Origin: an uncultured Chlorobiaceae bacterium
Lineage (GTDB): Bacteria > Bacteroidota > Chlorobiia > Chlorobiales > Chlorobiaceae
Assembly: GCA_903866255.1 (NCBI GenBank)
Contig: CAIPMW010000081.1
Location: 1 to 35,549 of the forward strand
DNA length: 35,549 nt
Reading direction: 5' to 3'
The translations under genes and the position numbers were made by a program. The notes under the pieces are model-generated. The model saw only the letters and a program-made list of their open reading frames with translations. It was not told where the DNA came from and did not search any database. Below, piece by piece: positions 1 through 8,991 of the stretch. Each line of letters starts with the position of its first letter. Within the stretch, counting starts at the first letter, position 1.

Positions 1-2
1 CG

Positions 3-101
3 CAGAAAACCCTGTACCATGTTATCAAACGGGGTAAAAACCACCAAGAAGCAATCGGTCGCTCCTTTCAGCTCATTGTTAAGTTATTCCAGAGTTTCTA
101 A
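3..101 (+). CDS. C-terminal tail of an unidentified protein (cut by window edge)
   Basis: An open frame enters from the left edge and ends at TAA 99-101, giving 32 residues with a basic central stretch (KRGKNHQEAIGR) and a hydrophobic end. The pattern 'RGK...A...' followed by a hydrophobic tail faintly recalls the C-terminus of IS110-type transposases, but the match is too short to name it. It could also be a chance frame. Confidence 0.25.
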   Translation, partial: QKTLYHVIKRGKNHQEAIGRSFQLIVKLFQSF

Positions 102-284
102 CATACAGAAAAGAAGGGACTTCCTGAATTGTTATCAAAAATCATTTTTTTTAATATCTTTCTTGCCAGATTGGTCTGTTTTCCTGCAGTAACATGTTTG
201 GTTGCTTCATGGTTTGCATACCAGTACACTGCACGCTTATGCATGCGCATGCCTTTCATCAATACAAATCAGGTGACTGCCCGT

Positions 285-3200
285 ATGACCCCGACGTTTA
301 AAACAATGGAGGGAAATGAAGCTTTGGCTCATATCTCTTACCGCACCAGTGAAGTAATTTGTGTCTACCCGATTACCCCGGCATCCCCGATGGGTGAATA
401 TTCGGAGATATGGTCAGCAGAGGGGAAAAAAAACATCTGGGGCACGGTTCCCAAGGTTGATGAATTGCAGAGTGAAGCTGGTGCGGCGGCGGCGGTTCAT
501 GGTGCCTTGCAGACCGGTGCGCTGACAACAACCTTCACCGCATCCCAGGGACTGTTGCTCATGATTCCGACGATGTACAAGATTGCAGGCGAACTTACCC
601 CCTGCGTTATTCATGTGTCGGCCCGTGCTCTTGCGGCTCAGGGGCTCTCCATTTTTGGAGACCATGGCGATGTCATGTCGGTCAGAGGAACCGGCTTTGC
701 ATTTCTGGCTTCGAGTTCTGTTCAGGAGGTGATGGATATGGCTCTCATTACGGCTGCCGCAACACTCGAATCAAGAGTTCCTTTCCTCCATTTTTTTGAT
801 GGATTCAGAACATCTCACGAAATCTCCAAAATCGAGGTCATTCCGGACACTCTTATAAAAGCGATGATGAGCGATGATCTTGTCATCGCACACAGAAACC
901 GCCGATTGAGCCCTGATGCGCCGGTTATTCGTGGGACGTCGCAGAACCCGGATGTCTACTTCCAGGCGAGAGAGACTGTCAACGGCTACTACAATGCATG
1001 CCCTGATATCACTGAAAAGGTGATGGCAAAATTCGGGGAGCTCACCGGTCGCCACTATAACCTTTACGAGTATTATGGCGCTCCTGATGCGACGCGTGTC
1101 GTTGTTCTGATGGGTTCCGGTGTTGAGACGGCAAGGGAGACAATGGAATATTTGAACAAGCAGGGTGAAAAGGTTGGTGTTATCCATGCCCGACTCTTCC
1201 GTCCGTTTGATGTTGACCGCTTTGTAAAGACATTTCCGGCTTCTGTTACCTCTGTTGCGGTTCTTGATCGCATCAAAGAGCCTGGCAGCGCCGGCGAACC
1301 ACTCTATCTTGACACGGTCAATGCGCTTTATGAAGGTGTACAGAGTGGTTTGCTGAAGAGTCTTCCGACCGTTGTTGGTGGCCGGTATGGCCTCTCATCA
1401 AAGGAGTTTACCCCGACAATGATCAAGGCCGTGTTCGATAACCTGGCGTCTGCAAAACCAAAAAATCATTTTACGGTTGGCATCAACGACAATGTCACCC
1501 ACACAAGTCTTGATTATGACCCAACCTTTGCCATTGAGCCCGATGAGATGTTCCGGGCACTCTTTTATGGCCTCGGAGCCGATGGCACCGTTGGCGCCAA
1601 TAAAAACAGCATTAAAATTATTGGTGAAAACACACCAAATTATGCCCAGGGGTATTTTGTATACGACTCAAAAAAATCAGGGTCAATTACCACTTCACAC
1701 CTTCGGTTTGGACCCAGTCAGATTCGATCAGCCTATCTGGTAACAGAAGCGCAATTTATTGGCTGCCATCACTGGATTTTCCTTGAGTTGCTTGATCTGG
1801 TTAAAAATCTCAGGAAGGGTGGTACTCTGCTGTTGAATTCTCAATATGCAACCGAAGAACTCTGGGGAAAACTTCCGAACATTGTTCAGGAGCATCTGAT
1901 CAGCAAAGAGGCAAAGCTCTACACCATTGATGCCTACAAGGTTGCGCACACCAGTGGCATGGGCCAGCGCATCAACACCATCATGCAGGCCTGTTTTTTC
2001 GCAATTTCCGGTGTGCTGCCCCGTGAAGAGGCGGTAGAAAAAATCAAGGCCTCCATCAGGGAGACCTATGGCAAAAAAGGTGACGAAGTGGTAAACCAGA
2101 ATATACAGGCTGTTGAAGATACCCTGTCAAATCTGCATCAGGTGACCATTGGCTCTGTTGCCAGCAGTGTTACAGGGATGCGGCCAACTATTGTCGGTGA
2201 TGCCCCTGATTTTGTTTGTAACGTCCTGGCGAGAATTATTGCCGGTGATGGAGACAATATTCCAGTCAGCGACCTTCCTGCTGACGGCACTTATCCTACG
2301 GGCACTGCAAAATTTGAAAAACGCAACCTGGCGGATGAAATTCCTGTTTGGGAACCTGCTGCATGTATACAATGTGCAAAATGTGTTTTTGTCTGCCCGC
2401 ACGCCGCAATCCGCGCCAAGCTTTACGCACCCGCGAATCTGGAAAACGCACCGGCAGCGTTCAAGCACACGGATGCCAAGGGAGTTACCTGGGAAGGCAT
2501 GTCCTACACCATCCAGGTTGCCCCTGAAGATTGTACCGGGTGCGAAATATGTGCCCGTATCTGTCCAGGCAAAGACAAAAGCAATCCGGGCAGAAAAGCC
2601 CTGAATATGAGTCCGCAACCAGCTCTCGTTAAAACAGAAGCCGAGAACTGGGAGTTCTTTTTGAGCCTTCCCGAATATGACCGGGAAAAAATCAATACAA
2701 AACTGATCAAGGAGCAACAGCTTCAGGAGCCTCTCTTCGAGTTTTCCGGTGCTTGCACGGGATGCGGTGAAACTCCTTATGTCAAACTGCTGACACAGTT
2801 ATTTGGAGATCGACTTGTCATTGGTAATGCAACAGGGTGCTCCTCTATCTATGGTGGAAATCTGCCCACAACCCCATACTCTACCAATGCCTGCGGGCGT
2901 GGTCCGGCGTGGTCAAACTCCCTCTTTGAGGATGCCGCTGAGTTTGCCCTTGGTTTCCGACTCTCCATCGACAAGCAGCGGGAATATGCAGGTGAGCTTT
3001 TGAAAAGAGTTTCATCGGAGATTGGTGAGACTCTTGTTCAGGATATTCTTGAAGCAACCGAAACCAGTGAGGTTGGAATTTTTGAGCAGAGAAAGAGAGT
3101 TGCCATACTGAAAGAGAAGCTTTCGCTTATGACCTCTTCCGATGCAAGGAATCTGCTTTCGCTGGCCGATATGCTGGTCAAGAAAAGTGTCTGGGGTGTT

Positions 3201-3842
3201 GGTGGTGATGGATGGGCTTATGATATCGGGTATGGTGGCGTTGATCATGTCACCGCTGGCGACAAAAATGTTAACCTTCTGGTGCTTGATACCGAGGTCT
3301 ATTCCAATACCGGTGGCCAGGCATCAAAGGCAACACCAAAAGCTGCCGTAGCAAAGTTTGCTGCCGCCGGGCGAACGGTAACCAAGAAAGATCTCGGGCT
3401 GATTTCCATGAGTTATGGTAACGCTTATGTTGCCTCTGTCGCTTTTGGCGCCAGAGACGAACAGACACTGAAAGCGTTCCTTGAGGCGGAAGCGTATAAC
3501 GGGCCCTCTATCATTATTGCCTATTCACATTGTATTGCTCAAGGCATCAACATGGCGTCGGCTCTTGATAATCAGAAAGCAGCGGTTGATTCAGGACACT
3601 GGATTCTTTACCGTTATAACCCTGAACGGCTGCTTGATGGCAAAAACCCGCTGATTCTTGACTCGAAGAAGCCGAAGATACCTGTCGCACAGTTTCTGGA
3701 TATGGAAAACCGCTTCAGAATGCTCAAAAAGAGCCATAAAGCTCTTGCAGAGAGTTACTATGCTACAATCCAGAAAGAGGTGGACGGCCGCTGGAGACAT
3801 TACGAATACCTGGCAGCACGCAGTTTTGATGATCTGAAATAG
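285..3842 (+). CDS. nifJ: Pyruvate:ferredoxin (flavodoxin) oxidoreductase, single-chain
   Basis: This thiamine-diphosphate iron-sulfur enzyme interconverts pyruvate + CoA with acetyl-CoA + CO2 using ferredoxin. In green sulfur bacteria it mainly runs as pyruvate synthase, feeding acetyl-CoA from the reductive TCA cycle into biosynthesis. The protein is 1185 residues, normal for the one-piece family. The N-terminal pyrimidine-binding domain opens with TFKTMEGNEA and YPITPASPMGEYSE. A ferredoxin-like insert carries two 4Fe-4S sets, CIQCAKCVFVCP (from about C694) and CTGCEICARICP (from about C750). The C-terminal TPP domain has CTGCGETPYV (about C824), NATGCSSIYGG and the late segment DTEVYSNTGGQASKATP. 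The frame is open back to 129, but homologues start at the TFKTM region, and ATG 285 has AGGTGA eight bases upstream, so 285 was chosen. The gene converges on the TPR gene. Confidence 0.96.
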   Translation: MTPTFKTMEGNEALAHISYRTSEVICVYPITPASPMGEYSEIWSAEGKKNIWGTVPKVDELQSEAGAAAAVHGALQTGALTTTFTASQGLLLMIPTMYKIAGELTPCVIHVSARALAAQGLSIFGDHGDVMSVRGTGFAFLASSSVQEVMDMALITAAATLESRVPFLHFFDGFRTSHEISKIEVIPDTLIKAMMSDDLVIAHRNRRLSPDAPVIRGTSQNPDVYFQARETVNGYYNACPDITEKVMAKFGELTGRHYNLYEYYGAPDATRVVVLMGSGVETARETMEYLNKQGEKVGVIHARLFRPFDVDRFVKTFPASVTSVAVLDRIKEPGSAGEPLYLDTVNALYEGVQSGLLKSLPTVVGGRYGLSSKEFTPTMIKAVFDNLASAKPKNHFTVGINDNVTHTSLDYDPTFAIEPDEMFRALFYGLGADGTVGANKNSIKIIGENTPNYAQGYFVYDSKKSGSITTSHLRFGPSQIRSAYLVTEAQFIGCHHWIFLELLDLVKNLRKGGTLLLNSQYATEELWGKLPNIVQEHLISKEAKLYTIDAYKVAHTSGMGQRINTIMQACFFAISGVLPREEAVEKIKASIRETYGKKGDEVVNQNIQAVEDTLSNLHQVTIGSVASSVTGMRPTIVGDAPDFVCNVLARIIAGDGDNIPVSDLPADGTYPTGTAKFEKRNLADEIPVWEPAACIQCAKCVFVCPHAAIRAKLYAPANLENAPAAFKHTDAKGVTWEGMSYTIQVAPEDCTGCEICARICPGKDKSNPGRKALNMSPQPALVKTEAENWEFFLSLPEYDREKINTKLIKEQQLQEPLFEFSGACTGCGETPYVKLLTQLFGDRLVIGNATGCSSIYGGNLPTTPYSTNACGRGPAWSNSLFEDAAEFALGFRLSIDKQREYAGELLKRVSSEIGETLVQDILEATETSEVGIFEQRKRVAILKEKLSLMTSSDARNLLSLADMLVKKSVWGVGGDGWAYDIGYGGVDHVTAGDKNVNLLVLDTEVYSNTGGQASKATPKAAVAKFAAAGRTVTKKDLGLISMSYGNAYVASVAFGARDEQTLKAFLEAEAYNGPSIIIAYSHCIAQGINMASALDNQKAAVDSGHWILYRYNPERLLDGKNPLILDSKKPKIPVAQFLDMENRFRMLKKSHKALAESYYATIQKEVDGRWRHYEYLAARSFDDLK

Positions 3843-3857
3843 TGCCGAAAATTCAAG

Positions 3858-3886
3858 GTTCAAGGTTCAAACGTTGAACCTTGAAC
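3858..3886. terminator. Bidirectional hairpin terminator between nifJ and the TPR gene
   Basis: A perfect 13-bp inverted repeat (GTTCAAGGTTCAA / TTGAACCTTGAAC) with a 3-base loop lies between the convergent stops. It is followed by TTTT on the plus strand. The left arm contains a short direct repeat (CAAGGTT twice). It probably ends transcription from both sides. Confidence 0.7.
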
Positions 3887-3890
3887 TTTT

Positions 3891-5198
3891 TCATCTGCTT
3901 TTGAGGGTTTTGGCCCGCTCCTTCATTTCAACAGCCTTCTGGCTGTTGCCGAGCTTCTCGTAAACGTTGCTGAGGTGATCAAAGATTTCAAACTCACCTG
4001 AATTCCACCGAACTGCTTTTTCAAGTATCTCTTTTGCCTGTTCATACATTCCCATTTTAACCAATACCCATCCAAGCGTGTCGAGATAACTTGCATTGGC
4101 AGGTTCCCGGGCCACGGCCTTCATCGCCAGTCTTTTGGCGCGCGGAAGCGCCTTGCCCTGGCCGGCAAGAACGTAGGCAAGATTGTTCATCATCAGCACA
4201 TTATCTGGCTCAAGGCGAAGAATGTTCTCATAAAGCCGAATACATTTATCGTAATAACCCAGCTTGTCATAACAGAGGGCAAGGGTGCTGCCGGCCTGCA
4301 GATAGAGCCATTTTTCCATTTTTGGATGTTTTGAACGAACCGCTTTTTCGAGCAGGCGCACAGCTTCTTTGGTATTGCCTCCCTGAAAATGGAGTTCGCC
4401 TTTCAGGGCATGAAGGGTTAAGGTCAGACGTGGATTGCCTGGACGATGCTTTTCAATTTCGGTCATCATGAGATTGGCTGGCTCAATATAAAGTCGCTCT
4501 TTCGATGAACGGGCCACAAACAATCGAATCAACTCTATTTCCTGCTCAAGGCTTGCGTGAGCTGTTGTGTAAAAGAGATCAAGATCTTCACGAAGTGCTG
4601 GATTGTTTTCTGAATGTACTGAACTCTCAAAAAGCGCCAGCCATGCGGACAAGGTGCCGGGATTGTCACGAAGAAGCTCTCTGAAGGTCTGAATTGCAAG
4701 GCCATACTGGGCAGTTTGAAGATAAAGCTGCCCCAGGGTATACAGCAGCCCCGCTTTTCCTTCTCCCTGCTCAAGAGAGGCAAGTTGACGATACCGATCG
4801 GCCACCTGCCTGTAGTTATTCATCTGATGAGATATACCGGCAAGCAATTTACCGTAGTACTTGTTGTCGGGATTAAGCTGAACACTTTTTTCGCTGTGCA
4901 CCCGGGCTGAGTCAATAATCCCAAGGCCCATGTAAGCGTTTGATAACGCATAATGGAGCGCCGCATTATTGGGCTGAGTAACCAGAAGTTTCACATAGCG
5001 GTCAACCGCACCCCGATACTCTCCTTTCGCACTCTGCAGTGAAGCCGCTACAAACTCTCTTCTGCTGGCCTCAGCAAGAGAGTCGGGGAGCGTTATACCA
5101 CTGGAGAGCAACGGGCGAGGCAAAAACACCGAAAAGATAACGGCGCCAAAAAATATGCACCTGCTAATCCGGCTTTGTATCGAACAATGGAGATTCAT
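3891..5198 (-). CDS. Exported tetratricopeptide-repeat protein
   Basis: A 435-residue protein that begins with a signal-like segment: a basic start (QSRISR), then a hydrophobic stretch FFGAVIFSVFLP. The rest is a chain of TPR-type helix pairs, for example AALHYALSNAYMGLGIID, GLLYTLGQLYLQTAQYG, LALCYDKLGYYDKCIRLY and ASYLDTLGWVLVKMGMYEQA. TPR arrays scaffold protein complexes; nothing here shows the partner. Chlorobi commonly carry such proteins for envelope or lipopolysaccharide-related roles, which is only a family-level hint. The frame could start at TTG 5246, but ATG 5198 gives a normal signal peptide. The start lies 35 bp inside the ruvB 3' end, so the two are probably co-transcribed and translationally coupled. 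Confidence 0.8.
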   Translation of the reverse strand: MNLHCSIQSRISRCIFFGAVIFSVFLPRPLLSSGITLPDSLAEASRREFVAASLQSAKGEYRGAVDRYVKLLVTQPNNAALHYALSNAYMGLGIIDSARVHSEKSVQLNPDNKYYGKLLAGISHQMNNYRQVADRYRQLASLEQGEGKAGLLYTLGQLYLQTAQYGLAIQTFRELLRDNPGTLSAWLALFESSVHSENNPALREDLDLFYTTAHASLEQEIELIRLFVARSSKERLYIEPANLMMTEIEKHRPGNPRLTLTLHALKGELHFQGGNTKEAVRLLEKAVRSKHPKMEKWLYLQAGSTLALCYDKLGYYDKCIRLYENILRLEPDNVLMMNNLAYVLAGQGKALPRAKRLAMKAVAREPANASYLDTLGWVLVKMGMYEQAKEILEKAVRWNSGEFEIFDHLSNVYEKLGNSQKAVEMKERAKTLKSR

Positions 5199-6195
5199 AA
5201 GTATCGGAACCGGTTGAAAAACGGATAAACGCCTGACGGGTGGCAACTCGCCCTCTTGTCGTTCTGCTCAGATAACCCGCCTGGATAAGGTAGGGCTCAT
5301 AGACCTCTTCAATGGTATCCCGCTCTTCTCCCACAGAAACAGCAAGAGAGGCTATCCCTACAGGGCCGCCATTGAATTTGTTGATAATGGTATCCATGAT
5401 TTTTTTGTCCATATCATCCAGCCCCTCTTCATCAATCTCAAGGCAATCAAGTGTTTTCATGGCAATAGCTCTGGTAATGGTTGCGACGCCATCAACCTGC
5501 GCAAAATCCCTGGCTCGACGAAGCAGCCTGTTGGCAATTCGGGGAGTTCCGCGTGATCGTCCTGCAATTTCCGAGGCAGCATCAGTGGCAACGCCAATGC
5601 CCAGAATGGTTGAAGCCCGGATAATGATCCGCTCCAACAGCTCCGGTTCATAGTAATCAAAGCGGCTGTTAATCCCGAACCTTGCCCTCAGGGGAGAGGT
5701 CAAGAGCCCGGATCGAGTTGTTGCGCCAACAAGTGTAAAGGGTTCAATACGCAACTGTACCGCCCTTGCAGAGGGGCCACTGTCGAGCATGATGTCAATA
5801 CGAAAATCCTCCATTGCCGAGTAAAGGTACTCCTCAACGGTTGGTGGCATACGGTGAATTTCGTCAATAAAAAGCACATCTCCCTTTTGAAGACTGGTCA
5901 GCAGCCCTGCAAGATTGCCAGCTTTGTCGAGCAGAGGTCCTGAGGTAGCCTTGATACTACATCCCATTTCAGAGGCAATGATATAGGCAAGCGTCGTCTT
6001 TCCAAGGCCTGGTGGCCCTGACAACAGCACATGATCCAGCGCATCACCCCGCATTTTTGCCGCAGCAATAAAGACCTTCAGATTGTCAGTCAACCGTTGC
6101 TGCCCGGCAAAATCCTCCATGCGAATCGGACGTATCTGATCCTCAATCCTTGATTCGAGGGCATCGGGGGGAGTATTCAGTAATTCTATTCTCAA
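5164..6195 (-). CDS. ruvB: Holliday junction branch-migration helicase RuvB
   Basis: RuvB is the hexameric AAA+ motor that drives branch migration of Holliday junctions with RuvA and hands them to RuvC. The 343-residue protein has the family layout. Walker A is GPPGLGKTT at about 60-68 and Walker B is DEIH at about 111-114. Sensor/arginine-finger segments are GATTRSGLLTSPLRARFG, and the C-terminal winged helix contains GGPVGIASLA and GYLSRTTRGRVAT. The start appears to be TTG at 6195: the conserved N-terminus begins right there, and an in-frame stop lies 13 bases upstream with no ATG or GTG between. No strong Shine-Dalgarno sequence is visible. It lies downstream of the ABC permease with a 33-bp gap. 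Confidence 0.96.
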   Translation of the reverse strand: MRIELLNTPPDALESRIEDQIRPIRMEDFAGQQRLTDNLKVFIAAAKMRGDALDHVLLSGPPGLGKTTLAYIIASEMGCSIKATSGPLLDKAGNLAGLLTSLQKGDVLFIDEIHRMPPTVEEYLYSAMEDFRIDIMLDSGPSARAVQLRIEPFTLVGATTRSGLLTSPLRARFGINSRFDYYEPELLERIIIRASTILGIGVATDAASEIAGRSRGTPRIANRLLRRARDFAQVDGVATITRAIAMKTLDCLEIDEEGLDDMDKKIMDTIINKFNGGPVGIASLAVSVGEERDTIEEVYEPYLIQAGYLSRTTRGRVATRQAFIRFSTGSDTYESPLFDTKPD

Positions 6196-6228
6196 ACAGG
6201 CAAGATGTTACAGGTTGAATATGGTGAC

Positions 6229-7194
6229 TCAAAGTTTTATTCTTGGATCAGCCACAGCATAGAGCACATCGGCAAAAAGATTGCCAAGAACGATGAGAGT
6301 GCCTGAAATAAAGGTATTGGCAATAATAAGAGGGTAATCCCTTGAAAAAATAGCATCAACTGTTACCCGTCCCATACCGGGAAAGGCGAAGATAACCTCA
6401 ATAAAGAGGGCTCCACTGAAAATAAAGGGGAGCGAGCTACCCATAATGGTGATAACCGGCAAAAGGGCATTGCGAAGCGCATGTCTGAAGATAACAAGCT
6501 TTTCCGGCAACCCTTTGGCTCTTGCTGTCCGGATGTAGTCCTGGCGGATAACCTCAAGCATGCTCCCCCTGACATACCTCGCGATACCTGCGGCTCCATT
6601 AATGCTGAGCACCGTCACCGGCAAGACAAGATGCCATACACGGTCGAGAACAAAACCGACAGGCCCAAAACCCTCGGAGCCAATCTCATTCAAGCCTGAA
6701 GCGGGAAACAACGGAAACTTCAGCGCGAAAACAATAATCATCATCAAGGCAAACCAGAACTCGGGCATTGAATAAAAAAAGAGTGCAGTCACGGTCAGAA
6801 AACGATCAAGCAAACTGTTCTGGCGAACGGCCGAAATAATCCCTATAAGAATGCCAAAGGTGAAATTGGCAACAAGTGTGAGCAGCGCTATGGTCATGGT
6901 TATCGGCAAAGCACTGGCAATCACCTCAACAACCGGTTGCTGTGCGCGGCTGAAACTGCGTCCGAAATTACCCTGTAAAATATTGCCAAGCCATTTGACA
7001 TACTGCACCGGCACCGGGTCATTGAGGCCATATTGCGCCCTGATCTGCTCGGCAACATTCGGGCTTATTCCGGGCTGGATAAAAAAGGCAGCAGGATCAC
7101 CAGGCGCGAGACGGATAATGAAAAAGGTGAGGGTCAATACCCCGAATATCAGCGGTATGGCAATCAGCAAGCGTTTAAAAATATATCTCAGCAT
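6229..7194 (-). CDS. Peptide/nickel-type ABC transporter permease (DppB/OppB family)
   Basis: A 321-residue inner-membrane subunit of a peptide-type ABC importer. It shows the family's typical N-terminus (MLRYIFKRLLIAIPLIFGVLTL), about six membrane segments and the EAA loop that contacts the ATPase (DYIRTARAKGLPEKLVIFRHALRN split across the loop, about residues 220-240). The C-terminus (LYAVADPRIKL) is also typical. It starts 6 bp after the stop of the binding-protein gene, so the two form one unit. The usual second permease (DppC/OppC type) is not in this window, and the only related ATPase lies about 12 kb away at 19321-20301. The true substrate is unknown. Confidence 0.92.
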   Translation of the reverse strand: MLRYIFKRLLIAIPLIFGVLTLTFFIIRLAPGDPAAFFIQPGISPNVAEQIRAQYGLNDPVPVQYVKWLGNILQGNFGRSFSRAQQPVVEVIASALPITMTIALLTLVANFTFGILIGIISAVRQNSLLDRFLTVTALFFYSMPEFWFALMMIIVFALKFPLFPASGLNEIGSEGFGPVGFVLDRVWHLVLPVTVLSINGAAGIARYVRGSMLEVIRQDYIRTARAKGLPEKLVIFRHALRNALLPVITIMGSSLPFIFSGALFIEVIFAFPGMGRVTVDAIFSRDYPLIIANTFISGTLIVLGNLFADVLYAVADPRIKL

Positions 7195-7200
7195 GACGTT

Positions 7201-8991
7201 TTACTGTGCAATGTTGGCTGAAGGATGCAACCTCCAGTCGTCAATATTGTAAAAGGAGCCGGAAATATTAAGCTCTTCTCCCTCAATTCTTTTGCTGAAT
7301 CCCTGGGTCTCCTGCATCCAATAGAGAAAGGTGACCGGCTGATCACGATGAAGGATCTCCTGATACTCAAGCCAGTAAGGCTTTGCTCCAAAGGGATCCA
7401 TTTTCTGCTTGGCCAAATCACAAAGTTGATCGAGCCGTGGATTCTGGTATCCGGTAAAATTGAAGCGGCTCCTGTTCAGGTCTGAGCCCCATACCTCAAG
7501 AGGATCTATCTCCAGCCCTATTGCCCATCCCGCCATCCATGCGTCAAGTTTTCGCTGGTGAAGGTTGTCAAAAAAAACATTGGATTCCTGGACATCAAGC
7601 TTGCAGTCGATACCAATAGAACGAAGATTCTGCTGAATAATAACACTTGCATAGTTTCTTCTTGCATTGCCTGAATTGGTATAGAGCACAAAACTGAACC
7701 TCCGGCCCTGCTTCTGCAGAATTCCATCCGACCCGGGAAGCCATCCTTCAGCGTTGAGCAGCGCTGTTGCCCTGGCAGGATCAAAAGCATGAGGAGTAAT
7801 CCGGGCATTATAGGCCCATTTAAGAGAAGGAGATACATCGGTATTGCAAACAACACCGTACCGCTTGAGATAGCCATCGATAATCGCCTCACGATCAATG
7901 GCGTGCGTAAGGGCAAGGCGCACCCTGGCAGAGCCGAAGAGAGGATGTGGAATCACCTTGCCACTTTTATGATACTCTTTCTGGTCGATATTTGACCAGC
8001 CAACATAGTCGTAGACCCTGAGCCCTACCGTTTTAATCTCCAGTTGCCTGTTCGCCTTCAAGAGAGCTGTAAAATCCTCCGGCTTGATGTTTTCAACCAC
8101 ATCAACAGCGCCGGTCTGAAGCTGCGTCAGGCGTACTGTGTAATCAGGCACAACCCTGAAGCTGATAAGGGGAATATTGCCAGGCTTTGGAAGGTCAGAT
8201 TTCGGGTTTGAGGCAAGAACAAGCTCCTGTTGCTGCTGCCAGCTCTTCAGTTGATAAGGGCCAGCGCCAAGTGGCGCTATGTTGAGAGGAGAGTTGCGAA
8301 GTTCACCAGGCTTCACGTTTTTCCAGTGATGAGCGGGTAGAGGAGTCAGTGAGGTATGAAAAAGAGCCAGATGTTCAGGAACCGGTTTGTAAAATCGGAA
8401 TACCAGTGTGGTGTCATTCGGCGTTTCAATCGCTTTGTCGAAATCAACCTTCCCCTTCTCGGCGCCGACAAGCTCGGCAAGATACTGCTGACGGGCACTG
8501 GCAATAACCGGATTGCCATACAACATGTAGGTAAACTTGAAATCCCCCGATACCACAGGCTTTCCGTCATTCCAGAAGACATCACTTCGGAGTGTGTAGG
8601 TGAGGGTTTTGTGATCTGCAGAAAAAGTCCAGCTCCTGGCAACAGCCCCTTCCGGAATTTTTTTTGCCTCACCATTAGTTGTTTCCCGCAGTTTTTTATT
8701 GAGGGCAACATAATTCAGAAGCCCTGTTGAGGTATCAAACTCACTCTGCAGCAGAGAGGGATAGATGAGCCCCATAATATTACTCGACGTAACGGTGCTT
8801 CCCAGAACGGGATTCAGGTAATCGGCATCACCAGGTATGGTAATCACCAGCGTGGAATCCATTGCCGTACGAGGCTTCCCGCTTCCCGCATTCTGGCGAC
8901 CGCAGGAAGAGAGTGAGAGCACAACAAAAACAAGAAACAGGCAACCCGCAAGCCCACTGATTAAGGAAGATCTCCTGCTGTATTCAATCAT
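7201..8991 (-). CDS. ABC transporter substrate-binding lipoprotein, family 5 (peptide type)
   Basis: A periplasmic solute-binding protein of the SBP_bac_5 family (OppA/DppA relatives), expected to deliver peptides or similar ligands to the adjacent permease. The start ATG 8991 gives 596 residues. The N-terminus is basic (EYSRRSS), then hydrophobic, ending in a lipobox-like SLSSC, so it is probably a lipoprotein. Family landmarks include ADYLNPVLGSTVTSSNIMGLIYPSLL, the segment VFWNDGKPVVSGDFKFTY, RLALTHAIDREAII and QQNLRSIGIDCKLDVQE. GTG 9015 also lies in frame, but ATG 8991 is preceded by GAGG at good distance. The ATG overlaps the hprK stop by 8 bp, which suggests coupling. Confidence 0.9.
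   Translation of the reverse strand: MIEYSRRSSLISGLAGCLFLVFVVLSLSSCGRQNAGSGKPRTAMDSTLVITIPGDADYLNPVLGSTVTSSNIMGLIYPSLLQSEFDTSTGLLNYVALNKKLRETTNGEAKKIPEGAVARSWTFSADHKTLTYTLRSDVFWNDGKPVVSGDFKFTYMLYGNPVIASARQQYLAELVGAEKGKVDFDKAIETPNDTTLVFRFYKPVPEHLALFHTSLTPLPAHHWKNVKPGELRNSPLNIAPLGAGPYQLKSWQQQQELVLASNPKSDLPKPGNIPLISFRVVPDYTVRLTQLQTGAVDVVENIKPEDFTALLKANRQLEIKTVGLRVYDYVGWSNIDQKEYHKSGKVIPHPLFGSARVRLALTHAIDREAIIDGYLKRYGVVCNTDVSPSLKWAYNARITPHAFDPARATALLNAEGWLPGSDGILQKQGRRFSFVLYTNSGNARRNYASVIIQQNLRSIGIDCKLDVQESNVFFDNLHQRKLDAWMAGWAIGLEIDPLEVWGSDLNRSRFNFTGYQNPRLDQLCDLAKQKMDPFGAKPYWLEYQEILHRDQPVTFLYWMQETQGFSKRIEGEELNISGSFYNIDDWRLHPSANIAQ

Noticed and set aside
241-252. 12-bp perfect palindrome GCATGCGCATGC upstream of nifJ
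   Set aside because: Too short and simple to call an operator without comparison to relatives.
129-284. 52-codon N-terminal extension of nifJ
   Set aside because: Hydrophobic and unlike NifJ proteins; ATG 285 has a good ribosome-binding site and the conserved N-terminus.
2127-2717. 196-codon open frame on the minus strand
   Set aside because: Antisense to nifJ across its ferredoxin domain; shadow of the codon bias.
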